NCBI GenBank assembly: GCA_017397065.1
Contig: JAFQKE010000015.1
Location: 1 to 60,598 of the forward strand
DNA: 60,598 nt
Direction of reading: 5' to 3'
DNA from: Clostridia bacterium
Lineage (GTDB): Bacteria > Bacillota_A > Clostridia > Oscillospirales > Acutalibacteraceae
Position 1 is the first letter of the stretch. Each line of letters starts with the position of its first letter. The notes beneath the pieces were generated by a model. The model did no database searches, was not told where the DNA came from, and worked only from the letters and a program-made list of their open reading frames with translations. Shown here one piece after another: positions 44,532-53,440 of this stretch. The position numbers and the translations under genes were made by a program.

Positions 44532-46580
44532 ATGGAAAATACAAAATATCCCGTTTTGGAAAATCAAGGCACAAAAAGAGTTGTAAAGGTTCCGTTAAGG
44601 GAATACACATTTGAGGATTCCTGTTTCCCCACATCAGTTAAATCAATGGGTAAAGAAATTTTAAATAGCCCTATTAGATTGGTGTGTACGGCGAACCAAA
44701 AGGATCAGGAGTTTGAGCCCGCAGAGCTTTTTGTTACCGACCATAAGGAGGACGCTGTTAATCTCACCGCTACCATGCAAAGCGAAGTGTTTTTTATAAA
44801 CACCAACACAAGTGTGGAGGAGGACGGAGCATCCTTTGTGGATATGAGCATTATGCCACGTGGACTTACCGTACCTCAGATGTTTGGTCTGGAGCCGCAG
44901 GTTTGGCACCGAAGAGTTATAGATAATCTATGGCTGGAGATTCCCTTTAAAAAGGAATGTGCTACATATTATCAAGTGCCACCTTACACTCGTCTTTATG
45001 GCGATATTGAGTACCGCGATATTGATAAGGGTGAACCCTGGCAGATTTCATGGTCGGGGTTGGTACCAAAGGACGGATTTTCTTCTGAGTTTACCCGCCA
45101 GATAATACTTGCTAATGATGATGTAGGTTTTGGACTTTTCTTCTATAGCGATGAGCATTGGAATATAAAGGATAAGAAAAAGGCCTTTCAGGTAGAGGTA
45201 ACCGAGGACGAATGTATTTTGCGTATACATCTGTTGGATGGCGAGCCCGATGTATGGAGAGGACATACCACCGATGACGGTTCAATGTGGTTACACCCCG
45301 TTAATTTCCGTTTTGGTTTTTCTGCAACTCCCTATCACGAGCTTAATCCTGCACCCTTTACCGAAAAAGCAATACACATAGATTGCTTTAAAAAGGTTCC
45401 TAATAATTATGAGGACTTTTTATCTGCTCCCGTCGTGGATGGCGATACCGAAATAGGCTTTGACCGCCTTAAAAGACTTGGTGTTGAGGTTCTTTACATA
45501 CACGAAAAATGGAACGATATTCAAAACAGCCCCATTTTAACCGACCGCACTAAGAAGAGGGCAAAATATATAATTGAGGAATGTCATAGTCGTGGTATTA
45601 AGGTAGTGCCCTATTACGGATTTGAAATTTCTTCACTTTCGCCGTACTTTGGCAAATATGGTCATAAATGGAAGAGAATACCCTTCCCCGGATGCAACAA
45701 AAATTACACTTGGAATCGTTGGCCCGGTCAAAGGGATCTCCACGTTTGTATGGAAAGCGATTGGCCTGATGTATTTATTGAAGGTGCAATCAAGGTCATT
45801 GAAGAATTTGGTTTTGACGGTATTTATCTTGATGGCACAATGTCACCCGAATCCTGTGCCAACACCGAACACGGCTGCGGATATAAGGATATGGATGGTA
45901 ATTATCATGTTACATATTCTCAGGATGGCACCCGAAAAGTAATAAAAGGAATTTATAAGTACATCAGCGAGCACGGACTTATTATGAATTGTCACTGTAA
46001 CGGAAATATGAATCTGGCAGGTCTTAGCTATTGTACCTCGGTTTGGGAGGGTGAAACCTTCCAGAATCCTCTGCTTCACGGCAAGGTTACTAAAATGCCT
46101 GAGGGTCATCTTAGAATGATGTTTGGCAGTAAGCATTTTGGTGTTCCTGTATATTCTCTTTGCTATTCTAACGACCCCATATGGACCTACCACAACGCTA
46201 TTGCAACTCAGCTTTTACATAATTCTATGCCAAAGCCTGTTGATATCGGTGCACCTTTGGAGGAAACCTCAAGGGTGTGGAAGGCTTATGACGCATTCCC
46301 AATTGCCAAATCAGAGTGGAAGCCTTACTATACAAATAATGGTATTACTACCTCCGATGAAAGAGTCAAGGTAAGCTACTATGATGCAGGGGATAAAATT
46401 ATGGCCATTGTTGCCGGTACCGAAAAGGGCATTGAAAGCGATGTTACTGTGGATTTTAGTGCCTTAGGCGCAATCAATCTTACCGATGCTTTTTCGGGCG
46501 AAAAGATTGCAGACGGCTCTTCCTACACAGCTCGTGTGGAGGGATTTGAATACCGTCTTGTTTTAGCTGACAAGCACTAA
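44532..46580 (+). CDS. Glycoside hydrolase-like protein, possibly DUF6067/GH123-like
   Basis: This 682-aa protein starts at the ATG at 44532 behind AAAGGAAG. There is no signal peptide. About 270 residues of beta-sandwich (SIMPRGLTVPQMFGLEPQVW) precede a TIM barrel: VEVLYIHEKWNDIQ (about 320), HSRGIKVVPYYGFEISSL (about 356), FGFDGIYLDGTMSPESCA (about 430), MNCHCNGNMNLAG (about 489) and CTSVWEGETFQNP (about 506). FDGIYLDG recalls the nucleophile strand of GH31/GH36-like barrels, and VWEGE may hold the acid. I am unsure of the family; DUF6067 is my best guess. A C-terminal sandwich ends the chain. It has its own promoter and terminator. Confidence 0.7.
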   Translation: MENTKYPVLENQGTKRVVKVPLREYTFEDSCFPTSVKSMGKEILNSPIRLVCTANQKDQEFEPAELFVTDHKEDAVNLTATMQSEVFFINTNTSVEEDGASFVDMSIMPRGLTVPQMFGLEPQVWHRRVIDNLWLEIPFKKECATYYQVPPYTRLYGDIEYRDIDKGEPWQISWSGLVPKDGFSSEFTRQIILANDDVGFGLFFYSDEHWNIKDKKKAFQVEVTEDECILRIHLLDGEPDVWRGHTTDDGSMWLHPVNFRFGFSATPYHELNPAPFTEKAIHIDCFKKVPNNYEDFLSAPVVDGDTEIGFDRLKRLGVEVLYIHEKWNDIQNSPILTDRTKKRAKYIIEECHSRGIKVVPYYGFEISSLSPYFGKYGHKWKRIPFPGCNKNYTWNRWPGQRDLHVCMESDWPDVFIEGAIKVIEEFGFDGIYLDGTMSPESCANTEHGCGYKDMDGNYHVTYSQDGTRKVIKGIYKYISEHGLIMNCHCNGNMNLAGLSYCTSVWEGETFQNPLLHGKVTKMPEGHLRMMFGSKHFGVPVYSLCYSNDPIWTYHNAIATQLLHNSMPKPVDIGAPLEETSRVWKAYDAFPIAKSEWKPYYTNNGITTSDERVKVSYYDAGDKIMAIVAGTEKGIESDVTVDFSALGAINLTDAFSGEKIADGSSYTARVEGFEYRLVLADKH

Positions 46581-46617
46581 ATATTTTCTCTTCATTTTTT
46601 ATAAATATTTATTGTTT

Positions 46618-46660
46618 AGCCCTGTTGTGCACCCGAAAGGTCGGCACAATGGGGCTTTTA
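46618..46660 (+). terminator. Rho-independent terminator of the gene at 44532
   Basis: AGCCC and TTGTGC pair with GCACAA and GGGCT, followed by TTTTA. Confidence 0.8.
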
Positions 46661-46715
46661 TATGTGTTGTCCGTTAGTGGTATTTATCCAAAGTGCTTAA
46701 ACTTTATTTTGGATT

Positions 46716-47369
46716 TTAGTCTTTTATATTTTTAAGTGATTTATAGCTATCATAAAACTCGGTGTAGCTTATATTGGTTTCGCAGTTTTGCTTTAAAAAT
46801 TTATAGCTTTCGGGTGTACAGTCGGTTAAAAAAGCTATACATACTTTTTCTACAATATAACAGTAATAGGACTTTCGTTCAATTGAGGGCTGAGGTTCAC
46901 CGTTAAGAATTTCTCCAAGCGACGCTCCATACACCGTTAAAAGCTCATCCTTTGCAATTATTTTTTTGTTTTTGGCAGGGTTTGGTAGTCCGTATGGCGT
47001 TTCTATTTCAATTCCGCCCAGATAATTTATCACATTTTCAAATCCTGAGACATTAAAGGTAATATACTTTAAGCTTTTATCTTTGATAGAATTGTTTGGT
47101 GCGGTTTTTACCGATACGTTCCCTGCCTTTGGAGAAAGTTTTACCAAAAAGTCTACAGGACAGTTTTCAAGGCTTATAAGAAATTCTGCGTTTTTAGTGT
47201 CGGCCGAATAGGAGTAGGGAATGGTTGATTCGGTTTTTTGTGCGGTTTTATAGGGGGCATTATCTGAACCGTCGGGTAAAAACAAACATAGCATAACCGA
47301 TAACAGCATTAAGCTGCATATAAAAAAGCTCAAAAGACTTGTGACTATAAAATTAGAGGTTTTTCCCAT
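46716..47369 (-). CDS. Membrane-anchored protein, possibly a reduced LytR-CpsA-Psr-like domain
   Basis: This 217-aa protein has one N-terminal membrane helix (FIVTSLLSFFICSLMLLSVM) and an outer domain. The stretch SGFENVINYLGGIEIETPYG (about residues 108-127) resembles the part of LytR-CpsA-Psr ligases that reads VNxLGGVxVxVP, but the Arg and Asp residues that bind the lipid pyrophosphate in that family are not evident. It lies back-to-back with the exopolysaccharide genes. A role in attaching or controlling that polymer would fit, but the match is weak. AAAGGAA precedes ATG. Confidence 0.55.
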   Translation of the reverse strand: MGKTSNFIVTSLLSFFICSLMLLSVMLCLFLPDGSDNAPYKTAQKTESTIPYSYSADTKNAEFLISLENCPVDFLVKLSPKAGNVSVKTAPNNSIKDKSLKYITFNVSGFENVINYLGGIEIETPYGLPNPAKNKKIIAKDELLTVYGASLGEILNGEPQPSIERKSYYCYIVEKVCIAFLTDCTPESYKFLKQNCETNISYTEFYDSYKSLKNIKD

Positions 47370-47499
47370 ATTTATTCCTTTCCCTTACAATTATCCAAAA
47401 CACTCAAACGCTAATCAGCTTTAAATGGCTAAATAATTCTTTCTAAAAATACTTTTTTCGATAATATTTTGGTAAAAATTATAAAAATTAAAAAAACAC

Positions 47500-47528
47500 T
47501 TGCAGACTAAAAAAATATATAGTATAAT
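47500..47528 (+). promoter_or_regulatory. Promoter of the exopolysaccharide control operon
   Basis: TTGCAG (47500-47505), 17-base spacer, TATAAT (47523-47528); the start would be near 47535, 28 bases before ATG. Confidence 0.85.
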
Positions 47529-47562
47529 GAAATAAATTATGACCATCTTTTGGAGGAGCATT

Positions 47563-48324
47563 ATGAACGAATTAAATTTATCGAATTTGTTAGGTATACT
47601 TAAAAAGTGTATAGTTTATATTATTTTGGTTGGTTTTTTATTTGCGGTAGGTGCATATTGCTATTGTAAATTCATTGCAGTACCTACATATCAGGCAAAA
47701 ACTTCATTTATAGCCACAAACGGTGGACTTAATCCTGACGAAGAAATTGTCATTAATACAACATCATCTACTACAAGCGAATCGTCGGAAGCAAAAATTC
47801 TTAACACCGACTATGCGGCTTCCCGAAATCTTCTTGATACCTATGTAGGTCTTTTTAACTCAAGAAAATTGTATGTGATGGTTCAGGAAAAATTGGCAGA
47901 ACAAAATCATAATTTGGATTATACCCCTGAACAGCTTCAATCAATGGTAAGCGTTGCTCGTCGTTCAGATGAACAGTTGTTTATAGATTTTACAGTCACC
48001 TGTGTTAATAAAGAACATGCTGTAGCTATTGCAGATACTTTATATGCGGTAGGAGATGAGTTTGTTTCATCATTTTTTTCAGCAGGGTCTATTATGGCGG
48101 TCGATGATTCCGCAGGGAAAGCAGTTCAAAACTATCCTAGAACTTTCAATACTATGATTATATCCGCATTTTTAGGCGGAGTTTTGGTGTTTGTTTTGGC
48201 AATAATTATAAATCTTTTAGATAAAACCATTAAAGGCGAAAAGGATTTTTCGGCCAATTACGATATCCCGATTTTGGGTAATATACCTAACTTTAAGGCG
48301 GCAGCCAGAGAGGAGACTAAATAA
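47563..48324 (+). CDS. Polysaccharide chain-length determinant / kinase activator (Wzz, CpsC-like)
   Basis: This 253-aa protein starts at the ATG at 47563 after GGAGGAG. It has two membrane helices (about residues 14-35, CIVYIILVGFLFAVGAYCY, and about 205-228, MIISAFLGGVLVFVLAIIIN) around an outer Wzz-type domain with PTYQAKTSFIA and LLDTYVGLFNSRKLYVMV. The short cytoplasmic tail is the region that activates the partner kinase in CpsC/CapA proteins. The kinase gene follows after three bases. It would set the length of the exported polymer. Confidence 0.9.
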   Translation: MNELNLSNLLGILKKCIVYIILVGFLFAVGAYCYCKFIAVPTYQAKTSFIATNGGLNPDEEIVINTTSSTTSESSEAKILNTDYAASRNLLDTYVGLFNSRKLYVMVQEKLAEQNHNLDYTPEQLQSMVSVARRSDEQLFIDFTVTCVNKEHAVAIADTLYAVGDEFVSSFFSAGSIMAVDDSAGKAVQNYPRTFNTMIISAFLGGVLVFVLAIIINLLDKTIKGEKDFSANYDIPILGNIPNFKAAAREETK

Positions 48325-48327
48325 GGT

Positions 48328-49041
48328 ATGAAAAAAGCTACAATTTATTATAAATCCAAAAGCTATTATGATGAAAAGAATGTTGAGCCTACCAATCGAA
48401 CAGTCCCCTTTGCCGTTGTAGAGTCTTATAAAGCCATAAGAACAAATCTTATGTTTTTGCTTTCACAAACCCGAAGCCATACGTTTGAAATTTCAAGTTC
48501 TCTTCCCGGTGAGGGTAAATCTTCGTGTGCAGTAAATTTGGCCATAGCCTTTTCACAGCTTGGCAGCAAGATTTTGCTTATAGACGCCGACCTTAGAAAA
48601 CCCTCTGTTTACCGCAAGCTTCGTTTGCAAAATGCAAAGGGTCTAAGCTCTGTTTTGGTTGATTTCTGCTCATTTTCCGAGGCGGTTATGTCAATAAACG
48701 CAAACTTTGATGTTTTGCTTTCCGGCCCTATCCCGCCCAATCCTTCGGAACTTCTTGGTTCTGAGCAGATGACACGTTTGCTCGATTCTGTTAAGGATAA
48801 GTATGATTATATTATTATAGATACTCCACCTATAAACGTTGTTTCGGATGCGGTTGTACTTGCTGCCAAAACCGAAGGAATTGTTATGGTTGTTCAGGAT
48901 AAGAAGACAACTCACGATGAGTTCAAAAAAGCAGTTTCATCCCTTAGCTTTGCAGATGCTCGTCTGCTTGGCGTCGTTCTTAACAGCAGCGCCGATAAAA
49001 ACGCCAAATATTCAACTAAATCACAACGTTATCAATATTAG
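48328..49041 (+). CDS. Tyrosine-protein kinase of the CpsD/CapB (BY-kinase) type
   Basis: This 237-aa cytoplasmic kinase has Walker A SSLPGEGKSSCAVNLA (about residue 55), Walker A' LLIDADLRKPSV (about 82), Walker B YIIIDTPPINVVSD (about 155-168) and a short C-terminal tyrosine cluster (KYSTKSQRYQY) for autophosphorylation. It works with the membrane activator encoded just upstream and is switched back by the phosphatase encoded next. In Firmicutes this triad controls capsule or exopolysaccharide synthesis. Confidence 0.95.
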   Translation: MKKATIYYKSKSYYDEKNVEPTNRTVPFAVVESYKAIRTNLMFLLSQTRSHTFEISSSLPGEGKSSCAVNLAIAFSQLGSKILLIDADLRKPSVYRKLRLQNAKGLSSVLVDFCSFSEAVMSINANFDVLLSGPIPPNPSELLGSEQMTRLLDSVKDKYDYIIIDTPPINVVSDAVVLAAKTEGIVMVVQDKKTTHDEFKKAVSSLSFADARLLGVVLNSSADKNAKYSTKSQRYQY

Positions 49042-49065
49042 TGAAACGTTAACGGGATTAGTATT

Positions 49066-49779
49066 ATGTTTACCGATATTCACACACATATACTGCACAG
49101 TATAGATGATGGACCTGAAAATTTCGAACAAACCATAAAGCTTTTAGATAAAGCTGTTCAAAATGGCGTTGATAAATTGGTGGTTACTCCGCATTTTTAT
49201 GCCGAACGTCATTCTTTGAAAGAGCGGCTGGATCTCTTTGATAAAAGGTATTTTGAGCTTTGTGAATATGTGTCACAGAACAAAATCCCGATTTCGCTTC
49301 TCGGCGGATTTGAGGTTAGATTTTTTAAGGGCATTTCTAAAGTTGAGGGCTTAAATAGGCTGTGCATCAACGGTTCGAGCTTTTTATTGTTAGAGTTAGG
49401 CTATCTTGTCATTACCGAAGATGTTGTAGATGAGATTTTGAATTTGCGTTATGCCGGATATGATATTATTCTTGCTCATATTGAGCGTTATGCCAAATTG
49501 CCCGGCTTTAAGCACATTAAGTCTTTGATTATGGAGGGTGAGGTGCTTGCCCAATGCAATGCCGAATCCTTTATATCTGGCCCGTTTCAGCGTATAGCAT
49601 TCAAGCTTTTAAAGCAGGGTATGGTATCTCTTATAGCAAGCGATATGCATTCATTGGATAATCGTCCCCCTAATTTAAAAGATGCTTATGAAGTAATAGA
49701 GAACAAATTAAATTCAAGAGTAAAAAAGCAACTAATGGCGGAGGCCGAAGAACTATTTAGCAGATGTACTAAAAAATAG
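49066..49779 (+). CDS. Tyrosine-protein phosphatase CpsB/CapC-like (PHP family)
   Basis: This 237-aa protein begins MFTDIHTHILHSIDDGPENF, the PHP metal-binding start of manganese-dependent CpsB phosphatases. VTPHFYAERH (about residue 45), HIERYAKL (about 140) and IASDMHSLDNRPPN (about 193) supply the other metal ligands. It dephosphorylates the BY-kinase. The ribosome site is weak (GGGAT), so expression may depend on the preceding gene. Confidence 0.94.
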   Translation: MFTDIHTHILHSIDDGPENFEQTIKLLDKAVQNGVDKLVVTPHFYAERHSLKERLDLFDKRYFELCEYVSQNKIPISLLGGFEVRFFKGISKVEGLNRLCINGSSFLLLELGYLVITEDVVDEILNLRYAGYDIILAHIERYAKLPGFKHIKSLIMEGEVLAQCNAESFISGPFQRIAFKLLKQGMVSLIASDMHSLDNRPPNLKDAYEVIENKLNSRVKKQLMAEAEELFSRCTKK

Positions 49780-49809
49780 ATTATAAAAATTACGGAAGGA
49801 AGGGCTTGT

Positions 49810-51693
49810 GTGTTTAAAGTTAAGATGCGTATAAGATCACTTAGAATACCCTTTATTATTCTGGCAGATATCTTTTTAATCACTCTTTCCTTTTTTGTTA
49901 CCTACAGCTTTGCTTCGCAGAATGATGTGGGGGCACGAAGGTACAGCGAGCTTTTGTTTGCCGGTGGATTTTATGTTTTATTGACCGTTTTGGTTATTAG
50001 CTTGTTCGGATGTTATAAAAAAGATGTCCTTGCAAAAATAAAACAGAATGTGCTCAGGGTATGCTTGGCACAGGTTGTTTCTCAAGCTATTGCTATTTTT
50101 ATTTTCAATTATACTCATTTCTTTGAAATACGAATGGAAATAGGAATGTTTATATCGGCCACCTTATCGCTTATATTAGTTTTGGCTTGCCACATATCTC
50201 AAGAGCTTTTCAGAATTCATTATTTAACCAAGCTTAGCACAAATTCTGATAGCATACCTACACTTATCATAGGTGCCGGATTCACCGGCAAAATGGTTTA
50301 TAATGAGCTTGTCGGCGATAAAAATACAACTCTTACACCTGTGTGTTTTGTTGATGACAGCAAAGACCTTATATCCAAAAAGGTTTGCGGTCTTAATGTT
50401 TATGGACCGGTCGTAATATTGCCTGAGCTTTGTAAAAAACACAAAATAGGTATGATTGTTTTCGCTATACCCTCCTGTCCTAAGGATAAGAAAAAACGCA
50501 TTTTATCTATATGTAGAGCCACAGGCTGCGATATAAGAATTATTCCGTCTATTGAAGAGCTGCAGCGAGATGCATCCTTCTTTAAGCAGGCACGAACAAT
50601 AAATGTAGAACAGCTTTTGGGTAGAGATGCAATAAGCATTGTAAATGCTCATGTTTCCAGAACCCTTTATGATAAAGTTTGTCTTGTTACGGGCGGCGGT
50701 GGTTCAATTGGCTCTGAGCTTTGCAGGCAGATTGTTTTATTCCGTCCCAAAAAGGTAGTTATTCTCGATATTTATGAGAACAACGCTTATGAGATTCAGC
50801 AAGAGCTTGTACGTCAGGGCTTTGCCGATACTATTTGTGTGGAAATTGCTTCGGTACGTGATAAAAATAAAATGAATTTGCTTTTTCAAAAGTATAAATT
50901 TGATGTTATTTTCCACGCAGCCGCACATAAACACGTTCCTCTAATGGAAACAAATCCTGAAGAGGCAATTAAAAATAATGTTTTGGGTACATACAATGTT
51001 GCCCATTTAGCTCATAAATATAATGTAAAGAAAATGGTGCTGATTTCAACCGATAAGGCGGTAAACCCCACTAACATAATGGGTGCCAGCAAGCGTGTAT
51101 GCGAGCTTGTTATGCAGTATATGTCACAAACCTATCCGGATATTAAGTATACTTCCGTAAGATTCGGTAATGTTTTGGGTTCAAACGGTTCGGTAATTCC
51201 GCTTTTCACCAAGCAGATTGAGGCCGGTGGCCCTGTTACCGTTACCCACCCTGAAATTATACGTTACTTTATGACTATACCCGAAGCCGTTTCGTTGGTG
51301 TTAGAGGCCGGTACTATGTCTGCCGGTGGCGAGACCTTTGTTTTGGATATGGGTGAGCCGGTTAAAATAGTAACTCTTGCCGAAAATCTTATTAAGATGT
51401 ACGGCTATGAGCCCTATTCGGAAATGCCTATAGAGTTTTGTGGGCTAAGAAGAGGCGAAAAGCTTTACGAGGAGCTTTTGCTCAGCACAGAAAATCTTAA
51501 GGAAACTCATAATAAGAAAATATTTATTATGGATCAACAGAACATTGATTGTGATGAGTTTAAAGCTGATATGGAAAAGCTTTTAAGCTTTGCATGCAAT
51601 AACGATTCTGAGGAAACGGTTGATATGTTACATACAATTGTTCCTGAATTTAAAACACCCGAAGAGGTTAATAGAGCAAAGGCTAACAATTAG
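49810..51693 (+). CDS. Membrane nucleotide-sugar 4,6-dehydratase (WbpM/PglF/CapD family)
   Basis: This 627-aa protein starts with GTG at 49810, about six bases after GGAAGG. Four N-terminal membrane helices (to about residue 130) lead to a Rossmann-like region, then the dehydratase domain with VTGGGGSIGSELCRQI (about 294-309), HAAAHKHVPLMETNP (about 377) and STDKAVNPTNIMGASKR (about 417). NIMGASK is the MxxxK variant of the usual YxxxK that marks this family. Substrates are usually UDP-GlcNAc, giving a 4-keto-6-deoxy sugar for bacillosamine- or QuiNAc-type residues. The gene ends the polysaccharide unit; no glycosyltransferase follows. Confidence 0.94.
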   Translation: MFKVKMRIRSLRIPFIILADIFLITLSFFVTYSFASQNDVGARRYSELLFAGGFYVLLTVLVISLFGCYKKDVLAKIKQNVLRVCLAQVVSQAIAIFIFNYTHFFEIRMEIGMFISATLSLILVLACHISQELFRIHYLTKLSTNSDSIPTLIIGAGFTGKMVYNELVGDKNTTLTPVCFVDDSKDLISKKVCGLNVYGPVVILPELCKKHKIGMIVFAIPSCPKDKKKRILSICRATGCDIRIIPSIEELQRDASFFKQARTINVEQLLGRDAISIVNAHVSRTLYDKVCLVTGGGGSIGSELCRQIVLFRPKKVVILDIYENNAYEIQQELVRQGFADTICVEIASVRDKNKMNLLFQKYKFDVIFHAAAHKHVPLMETNPEEAIKNNVLGTYNVAHLAHKYNVKKMVLISTDKAVNPTNIMGASKRVCELVMQYMSQTYPDIKYTSVRFGNVLGSNGSVIPLFTKQIEAGGPVTVTHPEIIRYFMTIPEAVSLVLEAGTMSAGGETFVLDMGEPVKIVTLAENLIKMYGYEPYSEMPIEFCGLRRGEKLYEELLLSTENLKETHNKKIFIMDQQNIDCDEFKADMEKLLSFACNNDSEETVDMLHTIVPEFKTPEEVNRAKANN

Positions 51694-51706
51694 AATGATA
51701 TTTATT

Positions 51707-51817
51707 AGGGACTGCAAAAAACAAAGTCTATTGAATTCATTAAAATAAGAACAAAACGAAAAATCTGCAATAAAAGTGTAAAAAGCACTTTCGTTGCAGA
51801 TTTTATGTTTATAAATA
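51707..51817. repeat. Repeat family R2, copy 2
   Basis: About 111 bp, similar to 26807-26927 from GGGACTG to GTTTATAAATA. The hairpin 51759-51804 (AAAATCTGCAA / TTGCAGATTTT with an AAGTG/CACTT inner stem) is almost unchanged. It starts 13 bases after the dehydratase stop codon. The rest of the 431-base gene-free region to 52124 holds the ARG boxes and the argG promoter. Confidence 0.7.
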
Positions 51818-51904
51818 TTGGGCAGATAAATTGTAGTTTGAACGCTTGGCATTCAAATTAAAATTTATCGCAAGTCTGTTTTTTATAGCCTCTATATTTA
51901 TATT

Positions 51905-51944
51905 TATGCATAAATATGCGTAATATTCTGCATAATTATGCAAA
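51905..51944 (+). promoter_or_regulatory. Tandem ARG boxes (ArgR operators)
   Basis: TATGCATAAATATGCGTA (51905-51922) and a box centred on the perfect palindrome TGCATAATTATGCA (51929-51942) are separated by about 4 bases, like the paired 18-bp ARG boxes of ArgR/AhrC. They lie about 110 bases before the argG -35. Confidence 0.75.
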
Positions 51945-52052
51945 AACTAAAAAGCTATTGTCAAAGTGTACAAAAAGGGCGCCTTTTTAGCTTAAAAGCC
52001 TATATAATGTGGAATTTTTGATAAAAATCTAAAGAAATTTTATAAAAAAGGG

Positions 52053-52081
52053 TTGACAAATCACCATGTTTGTTGCATAAT
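52053..52081 (+). promoter_or_regulatory. Promoter of the arginine operon
   Basis: TTGACA (52053-52058), a 17-base spacer and CATAAT (52076-52081). Confidence 0.85.
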
Positions 52082-52087
52082 TATACA
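52074..52087 (+). promoter_or_regulatory. Third ARG box, covering the argG -10
   Basis: TGCATAATTATACA differs from the upstream palindrome at one base and overlaps the -10 box. Binding here would block RNA polymerase, while the upstream pair could support a loop. No argR gene is in the window. Confidence 0.7.
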
Positions 52088-52124
52088 CGTGATTTGAATA
52101 TTATTTCATTTGGAGGAAATTGAA

Positions 52125-53357
52125 ATGGATAAAAAAGATATTAAAAAGGTTGTTTTAGCATATTCCGGCGGTCTTGATACATCAATTATCATTCCCTGGC
52201 TTAAAGAGAATTATAACAATTGTGAAGTTATCGCCGTATCGGGTGACGTTGGTCAGGGTACCGAGCTTGACGGTCTTGAGGAAAAGGCTCTTGCTACAGG
52301 TGCTTCTAAGCTTTATGTTTTAGACCTTAAACAGGAGTATGTTGAAGAATATATCTGGCCTTGTCTTAAAGCCGGTGCTGAGTATGAAGAGTATCTTCTT
52401 GGTACATCACACGCACGTCCCTGCATTGCAAAGGGTCTTGCTGAAATCGCTATCAAGGAGGGGGCAGATGCAATCTGCCACGGTTGTACCGGTAAGGGCA
52501 ATGACCAGGTTCGTTTCGAGCTTACTTTAAAGGCTTTTGCTCCTGAAATGGCAATTATCGCTCCTTGGAGAGAGTGGGATATCAAGTCCAGAGAAGAAGA
52601 AATTGAATATGCCGAGGCTCACAATATTCCTCTTAAAATCAATCGTGAAACTAACTATTCTAAGGATAAAAACGTTTGGCACTTATCTCACGAGGGTCTC
52701 GATTTAGAGGACCCTGCAAACGAGCCGCTTTATAATAAGGAAGGCTTCCTTGAGATGGGCGTTTCTCCCGAGCAGGCTCCCGATGTTCCCACCTATGTTA
52801 ACATCCATTTTGAAAAGGGTGTTCCTACCGCTATTGATGGCGTAGAGATGAATGGTCTTGAGATTGTTGAAAAGCTTAATGAGCTTGGCGGCGCAAACGG
52901 CGTAGGACTTTTGGATATTGTTGAAAATCGTCTTGTTGGTATGAAGTCCAGAGGCGTTTATGAAACTCCGGGCGGCGCAATTCTTTACAAGGCTCATGAG
53001 CTTTTAGAGATGATTACTTTAGATAGAGAAACCTCTCACTACAAAAAGCTTGTTTCCCAGAAATTTGGCGAGCTTGTTTATAACGGTCTTTGGTTTACTC
53101 CTTTAAGAGAGGCACTTTCCGCATTTGTAGATGAAACTCAAAAAACCGTTACAGGCGATGTTAAGGTTAAGCTTTACAAGGGTAACATTATCAATGCAGG
53201 TGTTACCTCTCCCTACACCCTTTATGATGAGAACGTTGCTTCCTTTGGTGATGACGGCGGCGCCTACGATCAAAAGGATTCTGCAGGCTTTATTAACCTC
53301 TTTGGTCTTTCTATTAAGGTCAAGGCACTTCTCGATAAGCAAAGAGGCGAAAACTAA
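52125..53357 (+). CDS. argG: Argininosuccinate synthase
   Basis: This 410-aa enzyme joins citrulline and aspartate with ATP. The ATG at 52125 follows GGAGGAAATTGAA; an in-frame TTG further up covers the ribosome site. It shows the PP-motif [17 protein letters not shown] (residues 10-26), [29 protein letters not shown] and [14 protein letters not shown]. Length is normal for the family. It is the first gene of the operon, directly behind the ARG boxes. Confidence 0.98.
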   Translation: MDKKDIKKVVLAYSGGLDTSIIIPWLKENYNNCEVIAVSGDVGQGTELDGLEEKALATGASKLYVLDLKQEYVEEYIWPCLKAGAEYEEYLLGTSHARPCIAKGLAEIAIKEGADAICHGCTGKGNDQVRFELTLKAFAPEMAIIAPWREWDIKSREEEIEYAEAHNIPLKINRETNYSKDKNVWHLSHEGLDLEDPANEPLYNKEGFLEMGVSPEQAPDVPTYVNIHFEKGVPTAIDGVEMNGLEIVEKLNELGGANGVGLLDIVENRLVGMKSRGVYETPGGAILYKAHELLEMITLDRETSHYKKLVSQKFGELVYNGLWFTPLREALSAFVDETQKTVTGDVKVKLYKGNIINAGVTSPYTLYDENVASFGDDGGAYDQKDSAGFINLFGLSIKVKALLDKQRGEN

Positions 53358-53372
53358 TATATAAATCTTAGG

Positions 53373-53405
53373 CGACAAAGGGTGAAAAATCCCTTTGTCG
53401 TATTA
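53373..53405 (+). terminator. Hairpin after argG, possible partial terminator
   Basis: CGACAAAGGG pairs perfectly with CCCTTTGTCG around eight bases, but the following TATTATGCTTTT is not a clean T-run. It may reduce transcription into argH or protect the argG end of the message. Confidence 0.6.
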
Positions 53406-53440
53406 TGCTTTTAATTAAAGTAAATTAAGGAGATATCAAA

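Noticed and set aside
51961..52020. Palindrome-like GGGCGCC stretch before argG considered as a terminator or operator
   Set aside because: Pairing is off by one base at the centre and no T-run or known motif follows on either strand.
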